A stretch of 64,000 nucleotides of DNA from Warburgia ugandensis. Its lineage: Eukaryota; Streptophyta; Magnoliopsida; Canellales; Canellaceae. Shown one piece after another: positions 11,641 through 23,429 of this stretch. A program made the position numbers and the translations under genes. Each line of letters starts with the position of its first letter. The first letter of the stretch is position 1. The DNA lies in assembly GCA_035236585.1 (NCBI GenBank), contig CP141128.1:28983618-29047617 (forward strand), in the 5' to 3' direction. The notes beneath the pieces were generated by a model. It had not been told where the DNA came from. It ran no database searches and saw only the letters and a program-made list of their open reading frames with translations.

Positions 11641-12444
11641 CTGGTTTGGTCATGCTAGCCCCCTTGTCCTCGTACGCTCCTGCTCATAGTTTGGGGAAAC
11701 AAGGTTAGTTTGGCCTATTTCTATAGGTTTTAGAATGGTTGATCTCACTACTTAGGCATTAAGGGTTCATTCTCATGCCTATGGGTGTCCTAAGGTCCTA
11801 ATTGGGCCTTGGTAGCATCAGGTTTACAAAGGTTTAGTGTCCCCACGCCACTATCATAGTTTAAAGGTCATGCCTACCTTAGATTAGGCCTTGATAAGCT
11901 ATTTTATGGTTTGGAAGTGTCTGCATAGTTGACATGGACACAACGCCTTTCGCAGCGCCTCAATCAGAGCCCTAGAACTCAAGTTATGGGCAAATTAATA
12001 TCAAGTGTACATAGAGGGTCAAACGAGGTGGAAGCCCGGGATGCTAACACATCCCGCGTCAGCGGGCACATTTGCAAACGCACCCGGGCTTCCGCCCGAC
12101 TTTTTCATTTGCGGGCACATCGTTCTCTCTAACGCGGTCGACGTGTTTCGTCCTGTCTGGGACTGAGACATCCTCGGGACGCCCTGGTTCGACCTTGTCG
12201 AACCAGTGCGCCCCAGGCACCGTTCCTGGGTCCTTTGTGGCTCCTTAGAGGCCCATTTTGCATGGTTTTTCGTGCAGAAACTTGGGGAAATCCACCCTAA
12301 GTCTAAGAGGGAGGCGAGTTTGGAGGGGTTCTGGGCATACCTAGTTCGTGGCCGGGTTTTTCTCCACGTTTTCTCCTCTTGTCTGCCTTTCCACGATGGG
12401 TTTTTCCCAAGCTTTCGGGCTGCCATTGGAGACGCCCAAGAGCT

Positions 12445-12454
12445 CTATTTATAG
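12445..12454 (-). promoter_or_regulatory. TATA box of element A 5' LTR
   Basis: Sense strand reads CTATAAATAG, about 430 bases from the LTR's sense start. Transcription would begin some 30 bases further on. The left LTR has CTATTAATAG at 5491-5500, one base off the consensus. The call rests on the motif and its matching place in other LTRs. Confidence 0.55.
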
Positions 12455-12886
12455 AGATCGAAGAGGGTTTTGGAGGGGGTTCTTACTGCCTTTGAATGGC
12501 GGTGGAGAAACCTCCAGAATGGCGGTGGTTTCTCCCCTAAATACCTCCATTCTAGAACCCTCTAGGAGGTTCAAGAAGAGGGGTGCCCATATCAAAACGG
12601 GCCCTGGTGTTTCTCAGGCTAAATCTGTTTTTTAATGTAAATTACACTTTTGCCCTTGAACTTCAAAGGGCCATAACTTGCTCATTTTAACTCCGTTTTG
12701 AGTGATTTTGGTCTTGTTGGATTCCTTTTACCAAGACGCATCTAAGGGTACTACTCTTAGGACCAAATTTTTGGGTCTAGTTAGGGTGAATAGTAAAATG
12801 ACCAAAATACCCTTAGCTCCAAAAAGTGAACTTTTCATTACTATCTTGGGATTTCAATGTTACAAAAATGGAGTGATTACATAAAC

Positions 12887-14819
12887 ATAGATCAAGGAAG
12901 AACTAGATGATAGAAGATCTAAGCCCTTGATCTTTATTAACAAGTATAAATTATTGATCAAAGGATCTATGAAAGATACATATCAAAGAAAGGAATACAC
13001 AAAGACGTAGAATAGAAAATTTTAGATCTGAAAGATTAGAAGATCATTCTTACCATTAGATCTATTGATCGATAGGATAGACATGGTTTGAGGAAGATAG
13101 ATCATGATAGGACAAAAGATCTAGATCCTTTATATTAAAGGACAAGATTTGACAAAGAATATAAATAAGATAAAAAATATAGGATTATTTAGATTGTATA
13201 AATATTGACAGTATGTATGGATTTACAGATTTCATACGTCAATTAGGATCATGGAATATTTGAAGAGATGAATCACTACTTGAAGATATGAGGATTTTAT
13301 GAAGGCATCTACATGTGAAATACATGTTGTATACATAATCTTATGTTTGGAAATGTTAACAAGTATAATGTAAGTACTTGTATTAAACCCATTGAAAACC
13401 CTTATGATCCATCCAAAACATATATGAAATGGGGAAAACCCTAAGTGAATAGGGAATTAGAAGGTATTCCAGCCCTAGATAAACAGACAGATTGTCTGAT
13501 AAGTATAAAATCAATTCATGGGAATCATTCATATAGAATGGTGAGCCCTAAACTTGTATGAACATGAGTATCATTCATTGTAAATGATGATCCCTAAGTT
13601 TGAAGTAAAATCCTATCCTCAGTATAAGAATACCAAAATACAATGATGATTATATAAAGAGACAAGACATCTGATAAGTAAAAAGATTACTTTACATACA
13701 ATAATGGAGGCTTGTTTTTTTTTTTTAAACAAGCTTGATTTTAAATAGGTGAGTAGTAGGGTTTGGGCATCCGCTCTCTGAAATTTGATATATATGATGA
13801 TACTATTCCCAAAGAGGCAAAATTTTGGGTGGGGCAATAAGGGAAGGCCACCATTGTGACGGTCTGTCTACCCATATAGACATGACGTAGATGATTTTCC
13901 ACACTTGGTATCCGTGGAGTATGAAAGTAGTTATTCAAGCGTGCTAGTATGGATCAGACTATAGCATAGTAGTCCTTTAAGTATTTTTGCATTATGATGC
14001 ATGGCATAGTGTAATGCCTTATGATATGACATGATGAGATGCCAGGTAATCATGGATTATCGATACTACCCAAATGAGAGAGTATTTCCAACAGAGTCTA
14101 GATGATTTATCAACTCAGCATGAGCTAGATATGATTATGTTTTGAGACATTAACTATTTTTAATAGTTTTGTCCATATGTATATATCTATACACAGTATA
14201 CCTTATGAATGTGCAAGGATGTACATATATGACAATGTAAAGAGATTGATTCATGAGTATGTTATGAACTATGGGATTATGAAGTATGAGGATTACACTG
14301 TCAAATTATTATGCTTCTTAAATCTCCTACCAAGCATAGCTTGCTGAGATATTGTAAATGTTTCAATGTTTACAATATCTAAGAAACAGAGAAGGAGAAT
14401 TAAGAGCTCAAGACATAAGAAGATTTGAAGGAATAATAAATCAGGGTGCATTCCTTAAAGACATGTACTTTTATTTTTATTTGATTACATTGCACTTTAT
14501 TGAGATTTTTTAATGTATGGTGAGGTTTGAAATTTGGATTAGTAATTTGGACAAGTATTGTATTGATACCCTGGTTGTATTGTGAATCATTAGAAGGATT
14601 CTGGAATTTAAAAAAAGTATATTCGTTCAATGAAATTTTATCTTATACAAAATTCTACTTATATTATGTATGAAGTGATGACTTAGGTTTTTCAAAACAA
14701 GTTTTAAATAAAGGAATTTTCACTACTTTATTTTGCGAAAAAAATTTACTACTAAGGGTGCCCTGCCTTACTTTTGAAAAATGTATTGCAAAATGTGTTA
14801 CAAAAACACGAGTCATTAC
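12887..14819 (+). mobile_element. LTR fragment F, second part, to its 3' terminus
   Basis: This continues F after element A. It mirrors B's LTR from about 26130 down to 24495: GATC-rich tract at 12890-13120, hairpin at 14346-14380, and the terminal block with AAGTGATGACTTAGGTTTT near 14670. It ends GAGTCATTACA at 14819, the expected terminal CA. No tRNA-Met primer site follows, so this was a 3' LTR or a solo LTR, not a 5' LTR. The 65-72 codon frames within it look like chance. Confidence 0.75.
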
Positions 14820-14924
14820 AAGAGGGAGGCATGGACGCTTGGAAGAGAGTAGCCAAGAAGGAGGAATATGTTGTAAACCCTAAATGAGCTTCAAGGTAGT
14901 TGCTGTAAGGAGAGGATGGGAAGA

Positions 14925-15122
14925 GGGCTTGGTGGTTGCCATAGGAAAGGGGCGCTTCGGGTTGTGGTCACCATAGGTAGGGGAGGGGGATGCTTCAGGT
15001 GGGGGTCATCATAGGCGAGGGAGGGGGGTGGTTTGGGTGGTGGTCGTTGTAGGCAGGGGGTAGTTTGGGTGGCAAGGTGAGGGGAAGAAGGGGTCATAGG
15101 GAGGAGGTAAGGGGAGGGGGGT
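14925..15122. repeat. G-rich degenerate minisatellite (unit 32-38 bp)
   Basis: A GG(T)CA(T/C)CATAGG phrase recurs with its core at 14940, 14972, 15010 and 15048, each followed by a G run and GCTTCRGG or GTTTGGGT. The plus strand is strongly G/purine-rich with many GGGG runs. The opposite strand has a 68-codon Pro-rich open frame (14891-15097). I attribute this to the repeat, not to a gene. The 14820-14925 stretch just before it has no feature I recognise. Confidence 0.6.
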
Positions 15123-15249
15123 GTATCTTAATTAACTGGCATGAAGTTTCCAATGGGGCATGTCACAGTTGATCAACAAATAGATTGCAAAGGGCATAGT
15201 TGTAGATTATGTGAGAAGCAAATGGAGGGATGAAAATAATTTGATCTCA

Positions 15250-15500
15250 TATACGTTTGATTTTTGAAGTCATTTCTTTCAAATGACTTTAAATATCATC
15301 TTTTTTATAGTTGTTTGAAAAAGAATAAAATTTCAACTCTACTTTCTAAATTCATTTCTTTTCTCAAATGACTTTAAAAATCTATTTTTAAAGTCATTTT
15401 TCTTAAATGACTTTGAAAATCTCTTATTTTTGAATTCCTTTTTTTTAAAACAACTTTAATCTCTATCTGAAATTCATTTTCTAGATGATTTTAAAAAATT
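15250..15500. repeat. Subterminal repeats of CACTA element G, left side
   Basis: Several copies of AAGTCATTT and AAATGACTTTAAA, in direct and inverted order, lie between about 15265 and 15500. In CACTA elements such repeats bind the element-encoded TNP1-like protein. That role is inferred from the family. Confidence 0.65.
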
Positions 15501-15797
15501 ATTAAAATCTAATATATTTTTTACTTCAAATATATTTTATTTCAATTTAACAATCACTTACTTAAATATAATGAAACTAATATTTTATGATAGTCAGCAT
15601 TGATTCACACATTTTGTACATAATAAAAACTAGAATATACAAAAGAATTTACTTTTAAATAAATATTCAGTTACATATATATATATATATAATGTCACAT
15701 ATATAGTATTAATCTCACTTCAATTTATATAGCACATGATAAAAGAGCTAATTATAAATCTAGAATTTTTGCAACTCACTAATACAATCCATATAGC

Positions 15798-18170
15798 CCT
15801 CTATATATTGTTTTCAACCCAAGCACCCTCACCAGTATCATGCACATAATCCTCGTTCTGACCAAGTACTTTGATTGACGGGATTGTTTTAGTAATATAA
15901 GGGTAATCTGTTTCAGTGTTGCCTAATTCATCTTCATCATAAAAATCCCTTAGACATGATGATAAAACAGTTGACCATCTCTTATCATGTCCGTCTTGCA
16001 CATGAAATACTTATTTTGCTTGAGATGCTAAAATAGATTGATCATTTTTATAGCCAATCTTGTTGAGGTCAACCAGTGTCAATCCAATGGCATCAGTTTT
16101 GATGTTGTCATTGTTATGCTCCACTAATCGTATTTAAACATAACCATAGTTCTACAAGTATAATCCAAGTCCAATATCTCTCTTATAACCCCATAATAAA
16201 TATCATCCTCCACTATTAGCCTGTTATCCTTTGAATTGGAAAAGAATGTATTGTTGGCTAGTAAGCTAACACCATTATTCTATTCCACTCTTGAGTTACT
16301 ATGATCATTTGTGTAAAAGCAATAACCAATGATGGATTATCCAACATATTTTATTACTTCTGGTCATGGTCCCTTCACCATCTAGCCTAAGGGTTTGGAT
16401 ATAACATTGCCTGGTACTTCTCACTGATCATGAATATGTATATAAATATATTAAGTAGGATATGATTGTTGTAAGTAAGATTACATATAATTAATATATA
16501 TATTACAGAATGTAATTTATTAAGTGTGAACTCTTTCATTTTACTTTTTGAGGAAGCCAAGTATTGAAAGTGCAATAATGCTCCAATTGTATCCACTTCT
16601 GTTTCTTTAAATAACTTGGATTTTTTCCCTTAAAGATATCCATTTGCTCATAACACACACACAAAAATTAATGGAGAGAACAAATAAAATATAACAATTA
16701 ATAAATAATTTTTACTAAGTGCATGATCAACTAACTCAATGTATGGTTGGAGTTCATCAACATTTTGCAACACATAAAGGTACTCCTAGCCCTGTTCTTT
16801 ATAGTCAATGGTCATTACATAACCACTAGATAGAGTTTCACTAACCATGGGATCATGAAATGCGATTGATTATTTCTTTCTTGGGATTCCAATCGAATCA
16901 ACTCCTGGTGAGTACTCTATGCCAAACTTCACTGCTTCCTTTGCAAAATAACATTTGGTTACACACCCCTCTAGCCGGCTACGATTTTGTACATACCCTT
17001 TTAAAATTTTCATGTACCTCTCATATGGGTACATCCATAACAAGTAAATTGGCCCTCAAAGTATGATCTCACCAATGAGTTGTACTGTTAAGTGTACTAT
17101 GATGTCAAAGAAGGATGGTGGGAAGATTGTCTCAAGCTCACATAAAGATGTCATTAGATGTCATTGAATTTCTTGTAATTTTCAAACATCCACGACCTTC
17201 TTGCATAAAGAATAAATGTAGTAGAATTTGTAATAGCTCCCTTAACTCTATCCGATAATACCGAATGTATTGCTACAGGTAGGAGTTGTTGCATCAATGC
17301 AAGCAATCATAGGACTTCATCTTTAACACTTTTTAGTTTATCCATGGAGGTAATGTTTTTAAAGTTTGAAGAGTAGCCTATTTAAACCCATCTTCATAAG
17401 ATCCATTTGAGCTGTAAGTCCATCCTTTATTTTTCTTGGGATGTCAAACAAGGTTCCGATCAAGCTTTCATACACATTCTTCTCAAATTGCATGAACATC
17501 AAGCACGTTGCATAGAAGTAGTGATTTCCAGTATGCAAGCTAAAAGAATATTGATTGCTTCTTTGAACAACTTCCTTCACTTGCACATTTACTTGATTTC
17601 TTCTTTCCCTATAAGACATTAATGTTTTCAACCTGTTACAATACTTGTCATCCTATCAACATCTTTGGAGGTGTCCTTGTCTCTACATTACTGTTAAATT
17701 CTCCCTTCTTAAAACGGTATAGATGATCTCTGCATAACCATCTTCTGTGGCCAATGAATGCTATTTTCCTACCATGTTTAAGTTAGATAACATATGTTTG
17801 ATCACTACAAATAGGAAAAGCATTGTATCCCTTCAAGGTGCATCCAAAAATATTACTATAATCAGGGAAGTCGCTTATTGTTCACAATAGTATTGACTTT
17901 TGTGTGGACTCTTTCTTGTATGCAATGTATTCTTCAACACCTACCTTCCATAATGTCTCAAGATCATCGATCAAGGGAGCCAAGTACACATCAATGTAGT
18001 TCCCTCACTGCTTTGGACTTGATATCAATATAGTTAACATAACGAACTTCCTCTTCATACATAGAAATGGTGGGAGGTTGTATCTAAGTAATATAGTGGG
18101 CTAGCAACTATACTTGTTGCCCATAACACCATGAGGATTAGTCCCATCTATTAAATATGAAAATATTAGG
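15798..18170 (-). pseudogene. TNP2-like CACTA transposase (pseudogene)
   Basis: This is the remnant of the transposase that cuts and pastes CACTA elements. Reading the minus strand from about 18165: GTNPHGVMGNKYSC, then NLPPFLCMKRKFVMLTILI, then IDVYLAPLIDDLETLWKVGVEEY (about 18000-17930), then FPDYSNIFGCTLKGYNAFPIC and LKHGRKIAFIGHRRWL. The block KNVYESLIGTLFDIPRK follows at 17430-17490. Next is the DUF4218-type region CELETIFPPSFFDIIVHLTV...YERYMKILKGYVQNR at about 17140-16970. Last is the DUF4216-type region TLVDLNKIGYKNDQSILASQAK, a TAA stop, then VFHVQDGHDKRWSTVL (about 16080-15930). Several in-frame stops are present. The N-terminal portion of TNP2 is not seen. A sequence like a 3' splice site precedes the first block. 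Confidence 0.88.
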
Positions 18171-18594
18171 TTAGGCATTTTACCAAACACTAGGTATACA
18201 AGAATTATATGTATAAGTATTTAAAATAAATAAATTACATCCATGCACATACATGTGGAAATTTTCAAGTACAATGAAAAAGAAGCAAAATATGATAGAT
18301 ACATTCAAAAAGAAATTTAACTTTAAAAAGGGAATTTTCTAACCATACCCATGCAAAAATTCTTAAAACATGCATATATATATATATATATACATATGAG
18401 ACAAACAAAGAGATACTAACCAACACTCAAAAATCAATATCAACCACGCATATGTGAATGTAGTTCCAATTCACAGTTGGAATTTGGTTGAGGATAGCTA
18501 CAGTAAAAATCAAAATAGATGAGCTTTAATTTGTGCATAGATAAAGACAGTCAGAAAAAGCAAAGTGAAGTCAATGAAATAACTCCTAAAATAT

Positions 18595-20160
18595 AGTAAT
18601 TTTAAAGTCGTTTCTAGATAACGACTTTCCTTTCCAGAAAACAACTTTAAAAGTCATTTTTGCAAAATAAATCCCTTTTTGCTAAAGTAAAGTCATCATT
18701 TTTAAAGTAGTTTTCTTCAAATAATTTTAAAAGTCACTATTTCTTCAAATGACTTTAAAAACTAATATATTTTATTTTAGTACTTTACAATATCTTACAT
18801 AAATACACAATAAAACTAATTTTTTATAATACTCATCATTGATTCATGCACATGCACACACATATAAACAAATAGAAGAACAAGGAAATCAAAGCATTTT
18901 TTGGAATAACTCCTCATTTATCATCCTTTTATTACATATATCAAATGTTACAAATTATTAAATCTTATTAATACAAGACCATGATGAAGGAGTAATCTAA
19001 AATGATTTCATCAAAATTTGTCCTCCTAGTATTTAGCTGACACCACAAATCCTAATATTCTCCCATTCTCCAATAGTGAGGATTAAAGAGAGATGCAGTT
19101 GTTGTTTACAATGAAATCATATAATTTTTATCAAATTCATTATGATTTACTAGACTTCTGAACCCATAATCTATAGTGACAAAACCCACTTAATCTACAA
19201 AATGCAAATAGAGAGAATTGGTAATAAGAAATTCATGCATCATAAAAAAGAGGTTTTGGTATACTTACAATGTTTTTCATGCCACAAACAATCAAAATAT
19301 CCAAATCAGAAAGAAAGTAGGGAAATAGGAAGAGAGAGAGACAAGGAACAGAGGAGGAAGCTATCATGCTACTTGTAAAATGAAGAACATGAACAAAGGA
19401 TACAAGAAAAAATGAGATGACTTCAGCCTTTTATACAAGGACTTTTGAAGTTAGTTTCTTTAAATGACTTTAAAAGTTGCAACTTTTGATGTTGTTTTTT
19501 GGAAAATGACTTTAAAAGTCTTTCTTAAACTCATTTTTTTAACAACTTTAAATTCACTAGTTAATGCGACACCAAGCAAATCAAATGTTGAATCAATCAT
19601 TCTGCATATAATAAATATAAGAATAATATGTGAGACAAACAAAAGAGATACTAACCAAGGCTCAAAAATCAATATTGATGAAGAATATATAAACATGATT
19701 CCAATTCACAGTTGAGATTTGGTTGAGGATACCCACAATGAAAATAAATATATATATATATATGAGCTCTAGTTGGTGTATAGATGAAGATAGTAAAGAA
19801 AGTCAAAACAAAGTCAATGAAAAAATTATTAAAATAAAGTATTACTTTTACAGTTGTCAAGCAAAAATTACTTTAAAGTTGTTTAATTGAAAATGACTTC
19901 AAAACAATGATTTTTTAAATTTATTTGACTAAAAAAACTAAAGTTCAAACTTTTAAAGTCATTTAGAAAAAAAAAATGATTTAAAAAATGTAGGCATTTA
20001 AAGTCGTTTGATTCAAACAACTTTAAAAGTCCTTTCCTCAAGTAAAATTTCCTCTTTTTGCTAGACTAAAGAAGTCATTTTCCTATTAAATGACTTCTTA
20101 GGTGTGATTTTTAAAGTCATTTTTCTTAACAGCTTGCAAAATATTTATTAAGTTGGTAGT
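18595..20160. repeat. Subterminal repeats of CACTA element G, right side
   Basis: Copies of the same 9-12 base motif (for example TTTAAAGTCGTTT and AAATGACTTTAAAAG) cluster at 18600-18770, 19440-19550 and 19855-20130. Between them is AT-rich DNA with TA runs (near 19750) and no recognisable gene. The frames at 19460-19860 are chance. Confidence 0.65.
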
Positions 20161-20216
20161 CGAAATAACGACTTCTTTATACTGACTCTAAAAACCACAT
20201 GTCTAATGGTTGTAGA

Positions 20217-20836
20217 CTATTCAATACATGTTAAATATTCATGATTTATTATTAAATGTCTATGTACCTACCCAAGCATAGCTTGCTAAGGCATTGTGAT
20301 GTTTTAAGGGAGACAGCACGAAAGGCAAATAGCCCAAGAGTAGGTGAGGGTCTTGGAAACATTCAATAGCATTTTAGAGGAGATCTTATCGATCTATGTG
20401 GGTTGTTAGGAATTTGCTAATGACATTGGAAATGGACTATATATATATATATATATATATATTTCTTTCATCACTGATGTATATGGTTTGGTAAGAGATT
20501 TTAAATGATTAGGATGGATGGTTATGGAGACTAAGTCTCATAGTTATGTGTTTATGCCTTCACTTGTCTATTAGGAAATCATCACATATCATGTGCTAAA
20601 TGCTCTATTCCAAAATACAAAGGAGACTTTGTCGGATTGTTGAAAGAAATGGGAAGGTCATTTCACTATTAAATTCGTGGTTCTATGAGTCGTATGACTC
20701 CTAGGTATTTGAAACGAGTGTTTTTTATTTTAAATGTTTATTTTTAGTCGATTTTAAAAATGTAAATTTTTAACCAAGGATCAAAAATTTTAGAACATTT
20801 GTGCATATATGTTTTTGTAAAACCCAAGGCATCACA
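20217..20836 (+). mobile_element. LTR fragment H (3' end of a B/D/F-type LTR, plus orientation)
   Basis: It contains CCTACCCAAGCATAGCTTGC at about 20271, matching the hairpin-side landmark of the B, D and F LTRs. It ends TTTTGTAAAACCCAAGGCATCACA at 20836 (shown only in part here), the expected terminal block. No primer site follows. A TA microsatellite lies at 20438-20463. Divergence from B is high and the left limit is uncertain, because CACTA element G abuts it. Confidence 0.6.
20438..20463. repeat. TA microsatellite
   Basis: About 13 uninterrupted TA units. Shorter TA runs occur at 15671, 18372, 19748 and 61608. Confidence 0.9.
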
Positions 20837-22140
20837 CTCTCTCCTCTCCTCTGCTCCCCTTCCCATTATCCAATTCATCTTAACCTTCCATTCTTTCTTC
20901 TATTAAATCGTAATCTTCCATTCCTAAATCTTCCACTCTTAAAATGGAGTTGAATAGCCTATCTTCTACCTTTCCCTATCATTCAAGAGCCAAAAAAATG
21001 GAGAAAAAGGGGAAGGAGGATCACCTTCACCAAGCTCCCTTCAAGCATACATGTTCAAATCCCCTTAGAGCAAAGGCAAAGGTCCTCAACCTTGGGCAAT
21101 TTCCCTTCGTCTTCCTTCCATTTTTGTTTTCTTATTTCTTCTTCTACATCTATACAAGAACCCAATCACCAAGCATCACCCATGTAGTTTCCCATGCATG
21201 TTCTAGTCACATCCTTCATCTTTATGTTGTATGCACCACATATAGTTGTATGTAGTTCTCTTTGATTTTCTTTTTCTTTGTTCTAGTGTTGTAATCATGG
21301 AGCATATGCATCATAGCAATCATCTTAGGTCATGTAATTTTCAGGCTTTCCTATCTATACTTCTATCTTGAATTCATTAGTTCATGTTTAAATTCCATGC
21401 ACATCCCTTAACACCTTCTTAGATTACACATATGATTGTTTCCTTTCTAGAATTCACTTGCTAAAGTCATACTTTGTTAATTGCATGCATCTTAGATTAT
21501 TTAATACTTTAGTCCACATTTGAGCTCCGTCCTAAGATTCTTGTTATAGTTGCACACAATGCTTTAGGATGATTTTCATGTGCCATAGTTTCATATTTTA
21601 GCTTACATAGGTTGCACACACACCCACTAGAATGATTTAGTTCCATGGCTCTTCATCCTCCTCCCTTCCTTACTCTTATCTCTTACCCACACCACCTTGT
21701 ATGATTCACACACTTTTTCCTTGCATGCTACTTTACAACACCCATAGGACTAGCCACACTCACACCTTCAATTACACGCACAAAAACCTCTCCAATCTTC
21801 TCTTTTACATGCACACACACACACACCCCTTAAGCCACATGCATGCTTCACTCTTCTATGTTTTTCCTTTGCTCTTTTATGTTCTTATGAGATTTGGAAT
21901 TAAAAGGAGAACGAAAGAGGCCTTGTGCCACTATATGGTAGCAAAGAGTCTTTCCCATCATAAATTAAGGTGTTGAGGGAAACAAACAAGTCTTACCATG
22001 AAGCCACTCCATTCTTAGACAAGGGTTCCTATTGAAGGATAGGATTACACAATGTACCCATTCCTTACTTTATCTCCTAAGCCTGGAATTTGGTGAATCC
22101 TAAGCCAAGGTCCACTTTCATCATGTTTATTTTCCTTTAT
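20837..22140. other. Unassigned 1.3-kb stretch
   Basis: It begins with a pyrimidine-rich run (CTCTCTCCTCTCC) and contains a CA microsatellite at about 21813-21828. The frames 20944-21255 (103 codons) and 21701-21976 (91 codons) have ordinary ATGs, but their composition (Phe/Tyr/His/Ser-rich, low complexity) does not suggest a protein. It does not match the 3' LTR of element C at 39072, so it is not C's 5' LTR as far as I can see. I recognise nothing here. Confidence 0.5.
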
Positions 22141-22184
22141 TCTATGTCAAGATTTAGGAGGTTGCAAGTCCTTACCTTGACGAG

Positions 22185-23215
22185 ATTGATGTAGTGCAAG
22201 AGTTTAGTGAAATATTTCTAGAGGAGTTGCCACCAAGGTAAGAGATGGAGTTCACCATCATGCTATTGCCAGGAGTAGGCCCAACCTCGAAGGCTCATAA
22301 TGTATGGCTCTTATAGAGCTGAAGGTACACTTACAAGAGTTACTAGATCAAGGTTTTATTCACTCTAGTGTTTTGCCATTGGGAGCTCCAGTCCTATTTG
22401 TAAAGAAGAAAGATGGCTCCTTGCAGCTTTATGTGGTTTATAGGGCAATGAATGAGGTCACAGTAAAGAAAATGTACCCTTTACCTCACATCAATGACCC
22501 CTTCAATTGATTCTCATATACTCTAGTAGTGTTGAGGAGCATTGCGAGAACCTAAGGATTGTGTTGGACACCCTATGAGCACATTGGTTGCATGCTAAGT
22601 TCTCAAAGTGTGAGTTTTGGCTAGATAGGGTTATAATAGATCCTCAGAAGATGGAGGCAATGGCTAATAAAGAGTGGAGCAAGACTATGGTGGAGGTGTA
22701 AAGTTTTTTAGGTCTTACAAGCTATTACAGATGGTTTATAGAGGGATTCTCTTGGCTTTTCTAGCCATTGAACAACTTAACTAAGAATGAGAAAAATTTG
22801 TGAAAAATGATTGGGAGAGAAACTTCTAGGGGTTGAAGGAGAAGCTCACATCTACACCAAATTTTCCTTTACTAGAGGTTAGGAATGGTTTTGTTGTGTA
22901 CATTAATGCCTTAGGAAAGGAGCTAGGGTGCGTTCTCATACAGAATGGTAGGATGATCGCATATGGCTCTAGATAGTTGAAGAAGCATGAATAGAACTAT
23001 GCCCACTTATGATTTGGAGCTTGCTAATGTCATGTTTGTTTTGAAGATTTGGTGGCATTATTTATATGGGGAGTAGTTTGATATGTTTATGGACCACAAA
23101 AACCTCAAGTACATATTCTCACAGAGCAACCTCAACATGAGATAGAGACACTAGCTATAGTACTTGAAGAACTTTAACTTTACCATTAGTATCATCCTAG
23201 TAAAGCCATGTGGTC
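22185..23215 (+). pseudogene. pol: Element C reverse transcriptase and RNase H remnant
   Basis: Visible pieces in order: VVQEFSEIFLEELPPR (about 22190-22240); a frame shift; [18 protein letters not shown] and [17 protein letters not shown] with [11 protein letters not shown] (22304-22510); then a jump to ILIYSSSVEEH at about 22511-22545. The RT stretch from FSKIDL to the catalytic Asp pair is absent, apparently cut out at the IDD/FIDD region. [11 protein letters not shown] runs at about 22600, followed by a second jump into VIIDPQKMEA. RNase H survives as FVVYI-like, MPTYDLELANVMFVLKIW and MDHKNLKYIFSQ (about 23000-23120). There are many stops. Confidence 0.85.
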
Positions 23216-23429
23216 ACAAATTTACTCAGTAGGAAGTCGAGTCATGTGATTTCTAACATTACCATTCACTTTGCTTTCTTAGACCAGATCCTGCAAGCAC
23301 ATCAGCCATGTGTGAAGATTCTAGGTTTATGTGGGAAGGATGGCTTCGAGAGGGGAGTCAATGGTAGAGTAAGGTTTTGTGGTTGGTTACTTGTGCACCC
23401 ATTGTAGGACTAAGACAACAGTTGTTCAA

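Larger units (their letters stand above)
3390..12881 (-). mobile_element. Element A: complete but degenerate Ty3/gypsy LTR retrotransposon
   Basis: Two LTRs of 2514 and 2593 bp flank a coding interior read on the minus strand. The ends are TGTGATGACC on the left and GTGATTACA on the right, giving TG...CA in sense orientation. The 5-bp duplication TAAAC lies at 3385-3389 and 12882-12886. Interior order in sense direction is primer site, gag, protease, RT, RNase H, integrase with chromodomain-like tail, polypurine tract. Motifs are of the chromovirus type, Tekay/Del-like by my recognition. The pol is broken by several stops and frameshifts, so the copy cannot move itself. It sits inside LTR fragment F and is therefore younger than F. 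Confidence 0.95.
10289..12881 (-). repeat. Element A, 5' LTR (right)
   Basis: It is 2593 bp. In sense orientation it begins TGTAATCACTCC at 12881 and ends at 10289, where the terminal base has mutated (CC instead of CA in sense). It is followed in sense by a tRNA-Met primer site, which marks it as the 5' LTR. It carries a good TATA box at 12445-12454 and so would hold the promoter. The 125-135 codon frames at 11087-11464 and 12019-12426 lie inside the LTR and are not genes. Confidence 0.95.
15170..20216 (-). mobile_element. Element G: decayed CACTA (En/Spm) transposon
   Basis: A TNP2-type transposase pseudogene on the minus strand is flanked on both sides by blocks dense in AAGTCATTT / AAATGACTTTAAA motifs in both orientations, typical of CACTA subterminal regions. 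The right end near 20190-20216 (ACATGTCTAATGGTTGTAGACT) resembles the complement of the CACTACAAC terminus of element I. The left terminus was not found and 15170 is a guess. The transposase lacks its N-terminal part. G and I share the subterminal motif and are probably of one family. Confidence 0.7.

Noticed and set aside
12019..12426. 135-codon minus frame in A's right LTR
   Set aside because: The corresponding stretch of the left LTR is broken into shorter frames. It is LTR sequence, not a gene.
14891..15097. 68-codon Pro-rich minus frame
   Set aside because: It is produced by the G-rich minisatellite on the other strand.
20944..21255. 103-codon plus frame starting MELNSLSSTF
   Set aside because: Its hydrophobic, aromatic low-complexity tail suggests chance. 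There is no conserved motif or second copy to support it, and it is described under the unassigned stretch.
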